From: Clostridium sp.
GTDB lineage: Bacteria > Bacillota > Clostridia > Lachnospirales > Lachnospiraceae
DNA length: 64,000 nt
Assembly (NCBI GenBank): GCA_023667695.1
Contig: JAMOZY010000002.1
Location: 148,229-212,228, forward strand
Direction: 5' to 3'
Shown here: positions 26,973 to 35,844 of the stretch, piece after piece
How positions within the stretch are numbered: the stretch's first letter is position 1
Layout: each line of letters begins with the position of its first letter
Notes under the pieces: generated by a model
Databases searched by the model: none
The model's input: the letters and a program-made list of their open reading frames with translations, nothing else
Told to the model about the DNA's origin: nothing
Program-made: the position numbers and the translations under genes

Positions 26973-27872
26973 CTACTGACTAATCTGCCATTTGGCTTCT
27001 AAGCAGATTACCAATTCCAGTCTTTTGCCGGAAATATACATCGGCATCCGATACATCGGACCCTCTGTCTGAATCTTAGTTTCCTCTGTATACATAGCCG
27101 GCGGCATTAATTCCAGCTCAATATCCTCTTCTGACAGCTTGCTTGCATATAAGCCATTGTTACAATTAATAAACTCACAAACCGAATCCAGCGAATCCAA
27201 ATCGATGTCCTCGAATTCTTCTCTGCCAAAGGTAGAAGCCGCAGCCAGAACCGCTTCCTTTTCACCGGAAATGCCAACAAAAAAGCTAAATTCACCCGTC
27301 AACTCCTGGCTTGCAATAAACGGTACGGTAATACTGTTCACCTTCTCTGCCTGCTCCAGGCGGAGATCCGTATCAATGAAACGGTTCACACTTCTTGCCA
27401 TTAACGCAATATAATCCTTCATAATCGGCGGAATCGAAGATTCCTTCAAAAATACCGGTACAATATTATCCAAATCACTGCTCTTGATTGCATCCAAATC
27501 TAAGGCGCTGAACCGCTCTTCCTTCTTATACAGCTTCAATTCCTTTTGAATTCCTTCTAAGGTTAAATAGCCATGATCCGTCAGAGCCTGTACAAATAAC
27601 AGATACTGGTCTCCCTGCTTTTTTAATAAGGATTCCACCTGCTCCTCCGTCAGATATCCCTTCTCAACTGCAATATCTCCAAACCTGCGGTCCTGCATCT
27701 GCTGAAGCTGATTCACCTGCTCCGCCTGTTCCTCTGTCATCAGGCCATTTACGATTGCCAGCAGCCCCATTTTCAATCTGGCGCTCTTTATCTCCTCTAA
27801 CATTTCCTTATACTGATCGACGGTAATGACAGCCTTATCCACCAGATATTTTCCAAAATAAATCCCAAACAT
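26973..27872 (-). CDS. Protein with CheX/CheC-like phosphatase domain
   Basis: 299 residues. The C-terminal half (about 155-290) resembles the CheX/CheC/FliY phosphatase fold. It has an opening MARSVNRFIDTDLRLE and an ExxN active-site motif in VCEFINCNNGLYAS. The N-terminal half has repeated helical units such as FGDIAVEKGYLTEEQVESLL, similar to the N-terminal domain of type II secretion/MshE ATPases that can bind c-di-GMP in other proteins (family knowledge; binding here is not shown). It is directly upstream of the CheY-like gene, its likely substrate, and divergent from a GGDEF-EAL protein. Confidence 0.72.
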   Translation of the reverse strand: MFGIYFGKYLVDKAVITVDQYKEMLEEIKSARLKMGLLAIVNGLMTEEQAEQVNQLQQMQDRRFGDIAVEKGYLTEEQVESLLKKQGDQYLLFVQALTDHGYLTLEGIQKELKLYKKEERFSALDLDAIKSSDLDNIVPVFLKESSIPPIMKDYIALMARSVNRFIDTDLRLEQAEKVNSITVPFIASQELTGEFSFFVGISGEKEAVLAAASTFGREEFEDIDLDSLDSVCEFINCNNGLYASKLSEEDIELELMPPAMYTEETKIQTEGPMYRMPMYISGKRLELVICLEAKWQISQ

Positions 27873-27919
27873 AATATGTCCTCCACTTTAAAATATATGT
27901 ATACACCCAAGTAAACCTT

Positions 27920-27948
27920 ATTATACATAACCTTATGACCAAAGTCAA
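27920..27948 (-). promoter_or_regulatory. Promoter of the CheX-like/CheY operon
   Basis: Minus strand TTGACT, 17 bases, TATAAT, with GGAGG and an ATG about 48 bases downstream. Confidence 0.75.
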
Positions 27949-27981
27949 CAATTCCACATGCACAGAGAAGCTAAGATTTCA

Positions 27982-28010
27982 TTGAATATTTTGTGCAAAT
28001 TTCGTATAAT
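27982..28010 (+). promoter_or_regulatory. Promoter of the GGDEF-EAL gene
   Basis: TTGAAT, 17 bases, TATAAT, ending 31 bases before the ATG. It is back to back with the CheX-like promoter. Confidence 0.75.
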
Positions 28011-28041
28011 CAGTTTATAAGCTTTTAGAGAGGGGTTCTGT

Positions 28042-30477
28042 ATGTCCATCAAAAAATCTCTGCAGTCATCGCTGGTAGTAAATGCAAGTATTCCTATTAT
28101 TATTTTTGCTGCCCTGTCCGTTGTGATTGCATTTTACAATTATTTAAACGTATCCAGGGATGCCGTTACGGCAACTGCGGAAAATTATCAAAAGGGCTTT
28201 GAAGCACAATTGAATACGCAGATTGTGGAGCTGGAAGCCCTTGCAGCAAATGCAGAAATCAGCGGTCTGCTGTCCCAGGCCTCCGACCATCCGGAACCAA
28301 GCCCGGAGGCTGATAGTGCTTCCTCCAGGGAAATACATACCCATTTGAGGCAGGCCTCCAACAGCTTTGGCAATCATGTAATCTATAGTGTCTTTAATAC
28401 CGCCGGATATGTGGTTTCCAGCTCTGAGGATGCCCTGGTAGGTGATTACAGTCACTACATCGAGGACATGGCGGTCACTCTGACTGCTACCCAGGTAAAC
28501 TCTACCATCATCCTAAACGGCGTATCCAATGCCATTCATATCATGGCGCCGGTTTCATCTGGCAGCCATGCCTGTGTCGGCGTTCTGGTTGCCAGTGTGG
28601 ATGCGGATTACTTCGGAAGCTTTATATCCAATGAAACCAATACCTATCTGCTGGACCACGCATCCAACAGCCTGCTGGGTATCCAGTTTCAGAAGGAAGA
28701 AGTAAAAAAAGAGGCGGTTGCCTGTCTGATTCATTATGAAGATAACCGCGAATCCTGTGGAAGCATCCTTATCTGGAAGGGCTTGTCCTTTGAGCTTTAC
28801 GGCTACAGCATTATGCCGGAATATCACTGGGTTTACCTGGTACAGCAGGATACTGCCCTGTTCCAGTCTCAGGTCGGTTTTCTTCCAACGCTAATGGCTG
28901 CCGTAATCATTATTTTTCTGTTTATCACCATCCTGACCAGCTCCAGGCTGGCAAAGAAATATTGCAATCCGATTTTTCTTCTAAAGGAAAAAATGCTGCA
29001 GGCATCCCAGGGTGATTTGACCGTCCATTGCGAGATTGAATCCCAGGATGAATTTGGCGAGTTGTCAGACCATTTTAATAATATGATGCAGATTATTTCC
29101 AATAACTATATTGAACTGAATGAAACCAAGGAGCAGTTGGAAAATAGCCAGGAGGAATTAACAGAAAATTACACCCAGATTGAAAAGCTGGCCTATACGG
29201 ATACCCTGACCGGACTTGCCAACCGGATGTCCTTTATGACACAGGCCCATGATATTTTTCATCAGTCCGGAGACCTTAGCAAGCGTGCTGTATTTTTCAT
29301 CGACCTTGATAACTTTAAAAATGTAAATGATACTCTGGGACATGACTACGGCGATTTGCTGTTACAACAGATTGCAGAGAAGCTGAGCAGCTACATGTCG
29401 GAAGGTGACATCCTTGCCCGAACCGGCGGTGATGAGTTTCTCGTATTAAAAAATCAATGGCAGTCAACGGATGAATTGGACCGATTTGCAGCAAACCTGA
29501 TTACCATTGTAAATCATCCCTTTGACCTGGATGGTGAAATCGTTCATGTATCTATGAGCGTTGGCGTAGCAGTCTTTCCACAGGATGGTCTGACCGTCAA
29601 TGAACTGATTAAAAATGCAGATATTGCTATGTACTCAGCCAAAACAGCCGGAAAAAGCGGTTATTGCTTTTTTAACAGCTCCATGGAGGATGATGTCAAT
29701 CATAAAAACGACATTGAGGAAATCCTCCGTAATGCGATTCAAAACCGGGAGGTTTACCTGCTGTATCAACCGCAATGTGATATAAAAACCGGGCGAATTA
29801 CCGGATGTGAGGCGTTGATGCGGATTCGAAACGGCTATCTGGGACAGATTCCTCCGGTAGAATTCATTCCGATTGCAGAAGAAACCGGCATTATTCATGA
29901 ATTAGGCGCCTGGGCGCTGGAACAGGCCTGTGGCTTTAACAAGCAGCTGCAGGACGCCGGCTATGAACCGGTAACCATGTCCGTCAACGTATCCATTGTA
30001 CAGTTTAAGAACCCGGAATTCATCCCCCGTGTCAAAGCAATCCTGGAAAAAACCGGACTGTCACCGGAATATCTGGAAATCGAAGTAACAGAAAGTATAT
30101 TAATGCAGTCCTTAGAACATAATCTCGTCATTCTTCAAGAGCTGCGGGAGATGGGAATCCGAATTGCCCTGGACGACTTTGGAACCGGCTATTCTTCCTT
30201 TAATTATCTGACCCAGATGCCGATTACTACGCTAAAGATGGACAAGTCCTTTATTGATAATATCAGTACCAACTCCAAGGACTGCTACATTGCGGAAACC
30301 ATTATCTCCCTTGCCCATAAGCTGGGGATTTCCGTAGTGGCAGAGGGTGTGGAAACCTCAGACCAGCTCCAGATTCTAAAGGAGAATTCCTGCGATATTC
30401 TCCAAGGGTACCTGTTCAGCCGGCCGATACCGGATGAGCATTACCGAAGTCTGCTGGAGGTCCGCCCTTCGGAATAA
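28042..30477 (+). CDS. Membrane-bound GGDEF-EAL protein (c-di-GMP turnover)
   Basis: 811 residues. Membrane helix 12-33, an extracytoplasmic sensor of about 240 residues, helix about 278-300, HAMP (about 305-355) and a short coiled coil. Then a GGDEF domain with intact GGDEF at 462-466 and an EAL domain with EALMR at 590-594, DDFGTGYSS at 711-719 and VAEGVET. Both active sites look complete, so it may make and break c-di-GMP depending on the sensor signal. The RxxD inhibitory site that normally precedes GGDEF is absent (SEGD), so product inhibition may be weak. It has its own promoter and a strong terminator. It is divergent from a CheX-like/CheY pair. Confidence 0.92.
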   Translation: MSIKKSLQSSLVVNASIPIIIFAALSVVIAFYNYLNVSRDAVTATAENYQKGFEAQLNTQIVELEALAANAEISGLLSQASDHPEPSPEADSASSREIHTHLRQASNSFGNHVIYSVFNTAGYVVSSSEDALVGDYSHYIEDMAVTLTATQVNSTIILNGVSNAIHIMAPVSSGSHACVGVLVASVDADYFGSFISNETNTYLLDHASNSLLGIQFQKEEVKKEAVACLIHYEDNRESCGSILIWKGLSFELYGYSIMPEYHWVYLVQQDTALFQSQVGFLPTLMAAVIIIFLFITILTSSRLAKKYCNPIFLLKEKMLQASQGDLTVHCEIESQDEFGELSDHFNNMMQIISNNYIELNETKEQLENSQEELTENYTQIEKLAYTDTLTGLANRMSFMTQAHDIFHQSGDLSKRAVFFIDLDNFKNVNDTLGHDYGDLLLQQIAEKLSSYMSEGDILARTGGDEFLVLKNQWQSTDELDRFAANLITIVNHPFDLDGEIVHVSMSVGVAVFPQDGLTVNELIKNADIAMYSAKTAGKSGYCFFNSSMEDDVNHKNDIEEILRNAIQNREVYLLYQPQCDIKTGRITGCEALMRIRNGYLGQIPPVEFIPIAEETGIIHELGAWALEQACGFNKQLQDAGYEPVTMSVNVSIVQFKNPEFIPRVKAILEKTGLSPEYLEIEVTESILMQSLEHNLVILQELREMGIRIALDDFGTGYSSFNYLTQMPITTLKMDKSFIDNISTNSKDCYIAETIISLAHKLGISVVAEGVETSDQLQILKENSCDILQGYLFSRPIPDEHYRSLLEVRPSE

Positions 30478-30511
30478 TCATAGGACAGTCAAAGAGCCAT
30501 CCGGTTTTAAG

Positions 30512-30562
30512 AAAAACAAACCGCTTTCCATAACAAAAGCTACGGAAAGCGGTTTGTTTTTT
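30512..30562 (+). terminator. Strong bidirectional terminator
   Basis: A stem of at least 17 bp (AAACCGCTTTCC with GGAAAGCGGTTT plus A/T flanks) with a T run on each strand. It serves the GGDEF-EAL gene on plus and the hydrolase gene ending at 30600 on minus. Confidence 0.9.
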
Positions 30563-30599
30563 GATTTGATTGAATTATCTGTATCCTTGTCCTTCATGA

Positions 30600-31781
30600 T
30601 TAATGGAAGCAATGATTTCCAATAATCGTGTAATTTCCATAGGCTGCATAATTTGCATACCTTACATTGATAAAGCTGGTATAGCCTCCAATATTGTTGA
30701 CACCTGCCAGAGCCTCATTCGCCGCCTGCTGTGCCTGAGGAAGCGGTCCATTATTCAGGAAACCAACCATAACGCTTCCATTGACGGTTGGAAACTGCCC
30801 CTTGGCATAAATCACATCACTCATCGTACTTCCATAATAACCGCTTCTTAAACGGTTCAACACGACGTTGGCAACTGCAAGCTGTCCTTCATATGGCTCA
30901 GAGCCAGCCTCCATGCTGACCAGACATGCCAGCAGATAAGCATCATCATAGGATACCTGGGTTGGCGCCTGCTGTACAGTGTCAACCGGAACCGAGTTAC
31001 TTACCGCCTGTGCCAGCGCTAATGCCTGTTCTGCGGCCTCCCGTTCCCGCTGTGCTTCCAACGCAGCGGCAATCCGCTCCTGCTCCTCTTCTATGGTAAC
31101 AGCCGTATCCAGCTTGTACTCTACGGATAAGAATTCTGCTGATACATAACCTTCCAGATTGTCATCCACCAATACCTTATACCAGCCCTCCAGTGCTTCC
31201 ATTACGAAAACCTGGTCATCCCGGTTCAACAGTCCAATCACCTCGGATTCCGTGCTGGTTTCCTGACGCACCCGCAGGATATCACCGGTTACGGTTCCAA
31301 TATTTTTCCCATATTCCTCCGCCAAAGGCTCTGCCGCCTTGCCGGTCAGAATGAATTCCGTCTTTACATAGCCACTGACATTGCCGGATGTAATCTGGGT
31401 CCATTCCCCTTCCACTCCTACAATATCACCAACACAGCCCGGATACATCTTTCCTATCAGTTCGGAATCTACGCTGGCTGCTGCACGCACATTCAAGGTG
31501 TCCGTAATATTCGCAATAAATCTTCCATCATATGGAGAAGCCTCCGGTGTAGCTACCAGGGGAACATCTATGGACTCGGTAGAGCTTTGTACCAGTTCCT
31601 CATAAATATCACTACCCTCTATCGATGACATAATGACAGGGGCTGTAGAATCGGCAGATGTCTCTGCTTCCGAATTCATATGCAGCTTAATTCCAATCGC
31701 TGCTGCCAATACACTTAAGGTTGCTATCCCTAATGCTATTCTACCTGTGAAATTGTTTCTTCCATATGTGGTACGTCTCAT
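30600..31781 (-). CDS. SH3-domain cell wall hydrolase (SleB-like)
   Basis: 393 residues. A basic N-terminus plus a hydrophobic segment (about 14-32) acts as signal or anchor. Two bacterial SH3 domains follow (about 88-147, with LNVRAAASVDSELIG; about 160-220, with LRVRQETSTESEVIG), then a short Glu/Ala coiled region. The C-terminal SleB/hydrolase-2 domain (about 278-393) carries LACLVSMEAGSEPYEGQLA and VLNRLRSGYYG, with the catalytic glutamate in the first motif. Family knowledge: lytic transglycosylase acting on peptidoglycan; SleB proper opens spore cortex. Here it is probably an exported wall enzyme. Monocistronic, ending at the bidirectional terminator. Confidence 0.85.
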   Translation of the reverse strand: MRRTTYGRNNFTGRIALGIATLSVLAAAIGIKLHMNSEAETSADSTAPVIMSSIEGSDIYEELVQSSTESIDVPLVATPEASPYDGRFIANITDTLNVRAAASVDSELIGKMYPGCVGDIVGVEGEWTQITSGNVSGYVKTEFILTGKAAEPLAEEYGKNIGTVTGDILRVRQETSTESEVIGLLNRDDQVFVMEALEGWYKVLVDDNLEGYVSAEFLSVEYKLDTAVTIEEEQERIAAALEAQREREAAEQALALAQAVSNSVPVDTVQQAPTQVSYDDAYLLACLVSMEAGSEPYEGQLAVANVVLNRLRSGYYGSTMSDVIYAKGQFPTVNGSVMVGFLNNGPLPQAQQAANEALAGVNNIGGYTSFINVRYANYAAYGNYTIIGNHCFH

Positions 31782-31941
31782 AATAACTTCTCCATTTCGA
31801 ACAGTTTTTAATAATCTGTTATGAATTGTTACATTTTTATTACAGACATAATATAGCAGATTCCATATTGCATGTCAAGTTGTCCTATGTCATAATCTTT
31901 TAAGAAATCTTTGTATAAAATGTAAGAAAGGAACCATAGCA

Positions 31942-32646
31942 ATGGCCCAGCTTCGTTTGGATAAATACCTGGCAGACGCCGGAATCGGCAGCCGCAGCCA
32001 GGTAAAACAATACCTGAAAAAGGGAATGATTTCCGTCAATGACCATATCATCCAATCCGGTGATGTTAAAATCCGTCCCGGAACGGACCAGGTCTGCTGC
32101 CAGGGACAGCCGGTGCTTTGGGAGGAATTTGTTTATTACATGCTGAACAAGCCCGCCGGATATGTCAGTGCAACGGAGGACAATACCTGTGAAACCGTTC
32201 TTGCCCTGATACCGGATACTTCCCATGCGAATCTGTTCCCCGTAGGCAGACTGGATAAGGATACCGAAGGTCTGCTTCTGATTACCAACGACGGAGGACT
32301 GGCCCACCGGCTTTTGTCTCCGAAAAAGCATGTAGACAAAACCTATTATGTAGAGGTAGATACTCCGATTCCCGCTACTGCCTTCCGCCAGTTTCAGGAA
32401 GGAATGGATATCGGAGAACAGCATCGGACGCTGCCTGCTGTTCTGGAAATCCTTTCTCCTGTCACCGCACACCTTACCATCCAGGAAGGGAAGTTTCATC
32501 AAGTGAAGCGTATGTTCCATGTTGTGGGCTGTGAGGTTACCTATCTAAAACGAATCCGCATGGGTTCTCTGGAGCTGGATGCCTCTCTGCCACCCGGCGG
32601 CAGCCGGAAGCTGACACCGGAGGAGCTGAATGCTTTATCACGTTAA
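31942..32646 (+). CDS. rsuA: Pseudouridine synthase, RsuA family (16S rRNA U516 type)
   Basis: 234 residues. N-terminal S4 RNA-binding domain (LRLDKYLADAGIGSRSQVKQ) and a catalytic domain with the aspartate in GRLDKDTEGLLLITNDG and the KTYYVEVD segment. Length and motifs fit RsuA better than RluB or RluE. AAAGGA precedes the ATG. It is the first gene of a plus-strand set followed by tyrA and aroA. Confidence 0.88.
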   Translation: MAQLRLDKYLADAGIGSRSQVKQYLKKGMISVNDHIIQSGDVKIRPGTDQVCCQGQPVLWEEFVYYMLNKPAGYVSATEDNTCETVLALIPDTSHANLFPVGRLDKDTEGLLLITNDGGLAHRLLSPKKHVDKTYYVEVDTPIPATAFRQFQEGMDIGEQHRTLPAVLEILSPVTAHLTIQEGKFHQVKRMFHVVGCEVTYLKRIRMGSLELDASLPPGGSRKLTPEELNALSR

Positions 32647-32709
32647 CGCATTGACACAACCAGCGTTTCGGGATACAATATGGAAAGCATAAAAAAGAAG
32701 GGTATTATT

Positions 32710-33816
32710 ATGAATTTATCCAGTCATTTTACAATTGGATTTATTGGGTTGGGGCTGATTGGAGGCTCTATTGCCAAATCCATCCGGAGAATTTTTCCGG
32801 ATTATACCATCGTTGCCTTTGATGTTGACCGGAATGCACTGCAGGTGGCAGTTCAGGATGGTACGGTTACAATACCGGCAGAACAGATTGATTCGGTTTT
32901 CGCTCCATGTGATTATATTTTCCTGTGCGCACCGGTTCATTATAATATTGAATACTTATCTCTGTTAAAGCCCCTGATGAAGCCGGATTGTATCCTGACG
33001 GATGTGGGCAGTGTCAAAACGGATATCTATCAGGCGGTCCTGGACCAGGAGCTGAATGATTTCTTCATCGGCGGTCATCCCATGGTAGGCTCGGAACGCT
33101 CTGGCTATGAGGCTGCCAGTGACCACCTGATTGAAAATGCGTATTACTTTATCACGCCCTCTTCTTCTGTGGAACAGACACGGGTGGAAGAATTCAGCAC
33201 CTTCATTGAGGATTTGGGTGCCATTACCATTATATACTCCCCAGCCCGTCATGACCAGACTACAGCATACATCAGTCATATTCCCCACATCATCGCTTCG
33301 GAGCTGGTGAACCTGGTACGGGAAAAGGATGATTCCAAGGGAATGAACCGCCAGCTGGCGGCAGGCGGCTTCAAGGACATTACCCGGATTGCTTCCTCCA
33401 ATCCGATTATATGGGAGCATATTCTTCTTAGTAATCCCAACAACATCATTGCCGGTCTGGAGGAATACATCGAAGATTTGCAGCAAATCGTACAGGCTAT
33501 TCTTAAAAAGGACGCCCGCTATATCCATGATTTCTTTCAGAATGCACAGGAATACCGGGACTCGATTCCCAATAATGCTACCGGCGTTATCCGGATGAAT
33601 TATGAGATATTCGTGGATATTCCGGATGAACCCTGTGCTATTGCCGGAGTAATTAACTGCATCGGCACAAGGAATATTAATCTAAAGAATCTTGGCATCT
33701 CCCATAACCGGGAGGATGAGGAAGGGGTACTGCGGATATCCTTTTATGAAAAAAAGGATGCAGATGCCTCTGCCGCACTATTACGGGAGCAGGGCTATAT
33801 GGTATACGAACGATGA
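32710..33816 (+). CDS. tyrA: Prephenate dehydrogenase with ACT domain
   Basis: 368 residues. NAD-dependent oxidative decarboxylation of prephenate to 4-hydroxyphenylpyruvate for tyrosine. Seen: the Rossmann motif GFIGLGLIGGSIAKS, TDVGSVKTDI, GGHPMVGSERSGYEAA, the catalytic-region ISHIPHIIAS, and a C-terminal ACT domain from about residue 297 (CAIAGVINCIGTRNINLKNL) that implies tyrosine feedback. The start at 32710 is chosen from AAGAAGG eight bases upstream; ten more codons are open but lack a site. It is followed 62 bases later by aroA. Confidence 0.93.
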   Translation: MNLSSHFTIGFIGLGLIGGSIAKSIRRIFPDYTIVAFDVDRNALQVAVQDGTVTIPAEQIDSVFAPCDYIFLCAPVHYNIEYLSLLKPLMKPDCILTDVGSVKTDIYQAVLDQELNDFFIGGHPMVGSERSGYEAASDHLIENAYYFITPSSSVEQTRVEEFSTFIEDLGAITIIYSPARHDQTTAYISHIPHIIASELVNLVREKDDSKGMNRQLAAGGFKDITRIASSNPIIWEHILLSNPNNIIAGLEEYIEDLQQIVQAILKKDARYIHDFFQNAQEYRDSIPNNATGVIRMNYEIFVDIPDEPCAIAGVINCIGTRNINLKNLGISHNREDEEGVLRISFYEKKDADASAALLREQGYMVYER

Positions 33817-33878
33817 GCCAACGGTGCGGTTTGGCATTTATTCTCTATAAAACCATTGGATAAAATAAGGAGCATAGT

Positions 33879-35156
33879 ATGTTAGTTACAAAAAAAACTT
33901 CTCTGAAGGGTGCGCTTACCGTTCCGGGAGATAAGTCTATTTCACACAGAACCATTATGCTGGGGGCATTGGCGGAAGGCACGACTGAGGTCCATGGCTT
34001 TCTACAGGGAGCGGACTGTCTGTCCTCGATTGCCTGCTTTCGGAGCATGGGAATCGAAATTGAAAATCAGCAGACAGTTGTCCGAATCCATGGGAAAGGA
34101 CTTCATGGCTTACAGGCTCCCGCTGCCGTTTTGGATGTCGGGAACAGCGGCACCACCACCCGGCTTATGTCCGGTATCTTAGCCGCTCAGTCCTTTTCCT
34201 GTACTGTAACCGGAGACAACTCCATTCAGAAGCGTCCCATGGGACGAATCATCACTCCATTATCCCAAATGGGTGCGGATATTACCAGTCTCCGGAACAA
34301 CGGCTGTGCGCCTCTCCATATCCAGGGTCGTCCATTAACCGGAATCCATTATGTATCACCAGTGGCTTCTGCCCAGGTAAAATCTGCCATCCTTTTGGCT
34401 GGACTGTATGCAGAAGGGGAAACCAGCGTTACAGAGCCTTATGTATCCAGAAATCATACGGAATTAATGCTGGAGGCCTTCGGCGGTGATATTCATTGCA
34501 ATGATACCACTGCTACCGTCCGTTCCATTCCAAGACTGGAGGCACAGAACATTTCTGTTCCGGGCGATATCTCCTCTGCCGCTTATTTCATTGCCGCCGG
34601 ACTGATTACACCTCATTCCTGCATTACCATTCGCAAGGTAGGAATCAACCCTACCAGAGATGGTATCCTGGAGGTTTGTCAGGCAATGGGTGGGGATATT
34701 CAGATTGAAGTCATCCCACAGACCGTCGGAGAACCGGTTGCCGATATTACCGTTCGTACCAGTCAGTTGAAGGGAACCGTAATCGGAGGCAGTATGATTC
34801 CAAGATTGATTGATGAAATACCCGTTATTGCCATTCTTGCCTGCTTTGCAGAAGGCACTACTGTCATTCAGGATGCCCAGGAACTAAAGGTGAAGGAGTC
34901 CAACCGAATTGATGTCATGGTAAAGAACCTGACTGCCATGGGGGCTGATATTGAAGGAACCGATGATGGGATGGTCATTCATGGCGGTATGCCATTGCAT
35001 GGTGCAGTCATTGACAGCCAGTTAGACCACCGTATCGCCATGAGCTTTGCCATTGCTGGTATGAACGCAGATGGAGAAACTGAAATCACAGGTGGAGAAT
35101 GTGTCACGATTTCCTATCCGGACTTTTATCAGGATTTAGCAACGCTATCCAGGTAG
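33879..35156 (+). CDS. aroA: 3-phosphoshikimate 1-carboxyvinyltransferase (EPSP synthase)
   Basis: 425 residues. Adds phosphoenolpyruvate to shikimate-3-phosphate, one step before chorismate. Seen: VPGDKSISHRTIMLGALAEG at the N-terminus, LDVGNSGTTTRLM, SAQVKSAILLAGLYAEG, RLIDEIPVIAILA and LKVKESNRIDVM, all in the normal order. AAGGAG precedes the ATG. The last codons and stop form the 5' half of its own terminator stem. The rest of the shikimate genes are not in this window. Confidence 0.96.
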   Translation: MLVTKKTSLKGALTVPGDKSISHRTIMLGALAEGTTEVHGFLQGADCLSSIACFRSMGIEIENQQTVVRIHGKGLHGLQAPAAVLDVGNSGTTTRLMSGILAAQSFSCTVTGDNSIQKRPMGRIITPLSQMGADITSLRNNGCAPLHIQGRPLTGIHYVSPVASAQVKSAILLAGLYAEGETSVTEPYVSRNHTELMLEAFGGDIHCNDTTATVRSIPRLEAQNISVPGDISSAAYFIAAGLITPHSCITIRKVGINPTRDGILEVCQAMGGDIQIEVIPQTVGEPVADITVRTSQLKGTVIGGSMIPRLIDEIPVIAILACFAEGTTVIQDAQELKVKESNRIDVMVKNLTAMGADIEGTDDGMVIHGGMPLHGAVIDSQLDHRIAMSFAIAGMNADGETEITGGECVTISYPDFYQDLATLSR

Positions 35157-35164
35157 CGTTTTTT
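35140..35164 (+). terminator. Terminator overlapping the end of aroA
   Basis: AACGCTA pairs with TAGCGTT and a T run follows. The 5' arm lies in the last codons of aroA and the 3' arm begins just before its TAG stop, so translation to the stop would cover the hairpin. Confidence 0.8.
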
Positions 35165-35174
35165 CTCATTATGC

Positions 35175-35204
35175 AAAAAGTCCTCCACCCTGCGGTGAAG
35201 GACT
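35175..35204 (-). terminator. Terminator for the small gene at 35231
   Basis: Minus-strand stem AGTCCT-CACC with GGTG-AGGACT around a 4-base loop, followed by five T residues. Confidence 0.75.
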
Positions 35205-35230
35205 ATACGTTGACCCATCCCTGATTCGAA

Positions 35231-35452
35231 TTACCACTCTTTGGTAAGCTCTGATTCTTCAATTCCATATAAGCGTTGAAATTCTTTTTTGTCCTTCTCA
35301 CTTTTTATCAGCATGATATCTTCAAACCTTCCGGTTTCTAAATCCTTAAAGCCTGCCACCTGCTCTCCGGTGCAAATGCTGGCACGGATTACCGGTTTTT
35401 TCCTGCTTTTATCGTATTCTAATTTTATGCTCTCTTTTTTTCTTCCAAACAT
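35231..35452 (-). CDS. Small charged protein, function unknown
   Basis: 73 residues, no signal or membrane segment, beginning MFGRKKESIKLEYDKSRKKP and ending ESELTKEW. AGAGG before the ATG and a terminator after the stop argue that it is a real gene. It contains a stretch (GEQVAGFKDLETGRFEDIML) that reads like a compact beta-rich fold. I do not recognise a named family. Confidence 0.6.
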   Translation of the reverse strand: MFGRKKESIKLEYDKSRKKPVIRASICTGEQVAGFKDLETGRFEDIMLIKSEKDKKEFQRLYGIEESELTKEW

Positions 35453-35538
35453 TCCGTACCTCTTGAACCCTTATCTTGCGCTTTCTATTTCAATATGGAG
35501 CTGGCTTTCTGCCTTTGGGTGTCGATTATGCCCCGGGA

Positions 35539-35736
35539 TTAACCGAATTCATTCCGCTGAATCCGGACCTGGTTAAAATGCTCTAACAGATATGCGACAT
35601 CCTCTTGTCTGGTGCTGATATTGGGGATGGATAACACTTCCTGTCCAGCCTCATTCATCGCCCGAAGTCCATAACTGGTTAATTGATTCTCTTCTTCCTT
35701 CGTACTGTTCGAAACGGTCATGGCATAACGAATCAT
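35539..35736 (-). CDS. Small protein, possibly DUF6514-like
   Basis: 65 residues beginning MIRYAMTVSNSTKEEENQLT. The pattern of YGLRAMNEAGQEVLSIPNIS followed by VAYLLEHFNQVRI resembles small DUF6514-type proteins of Clostridia (from memory, low certainty). AAGGAG lies ten bases before the ATG. No partner is evident. Confidence 0.45.
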   Translation of the reverse strand: MIRYAMTVSNSTKEEENQLTSYGLRAMNEAGQEVLSIPNISTRQEDVAYLLEHFNQVRIQRNEFG

Positions 35737-35844
35737 CTTTTTTCAGCTCCTTCACAATTTTGTACAGTGCTTTTGTCTGTACCCTTATTGTACCTTGAAA
35801 GAGCCTGGAAACCCACGGTTAACCTTCGTATTTTTTCGACCTCT

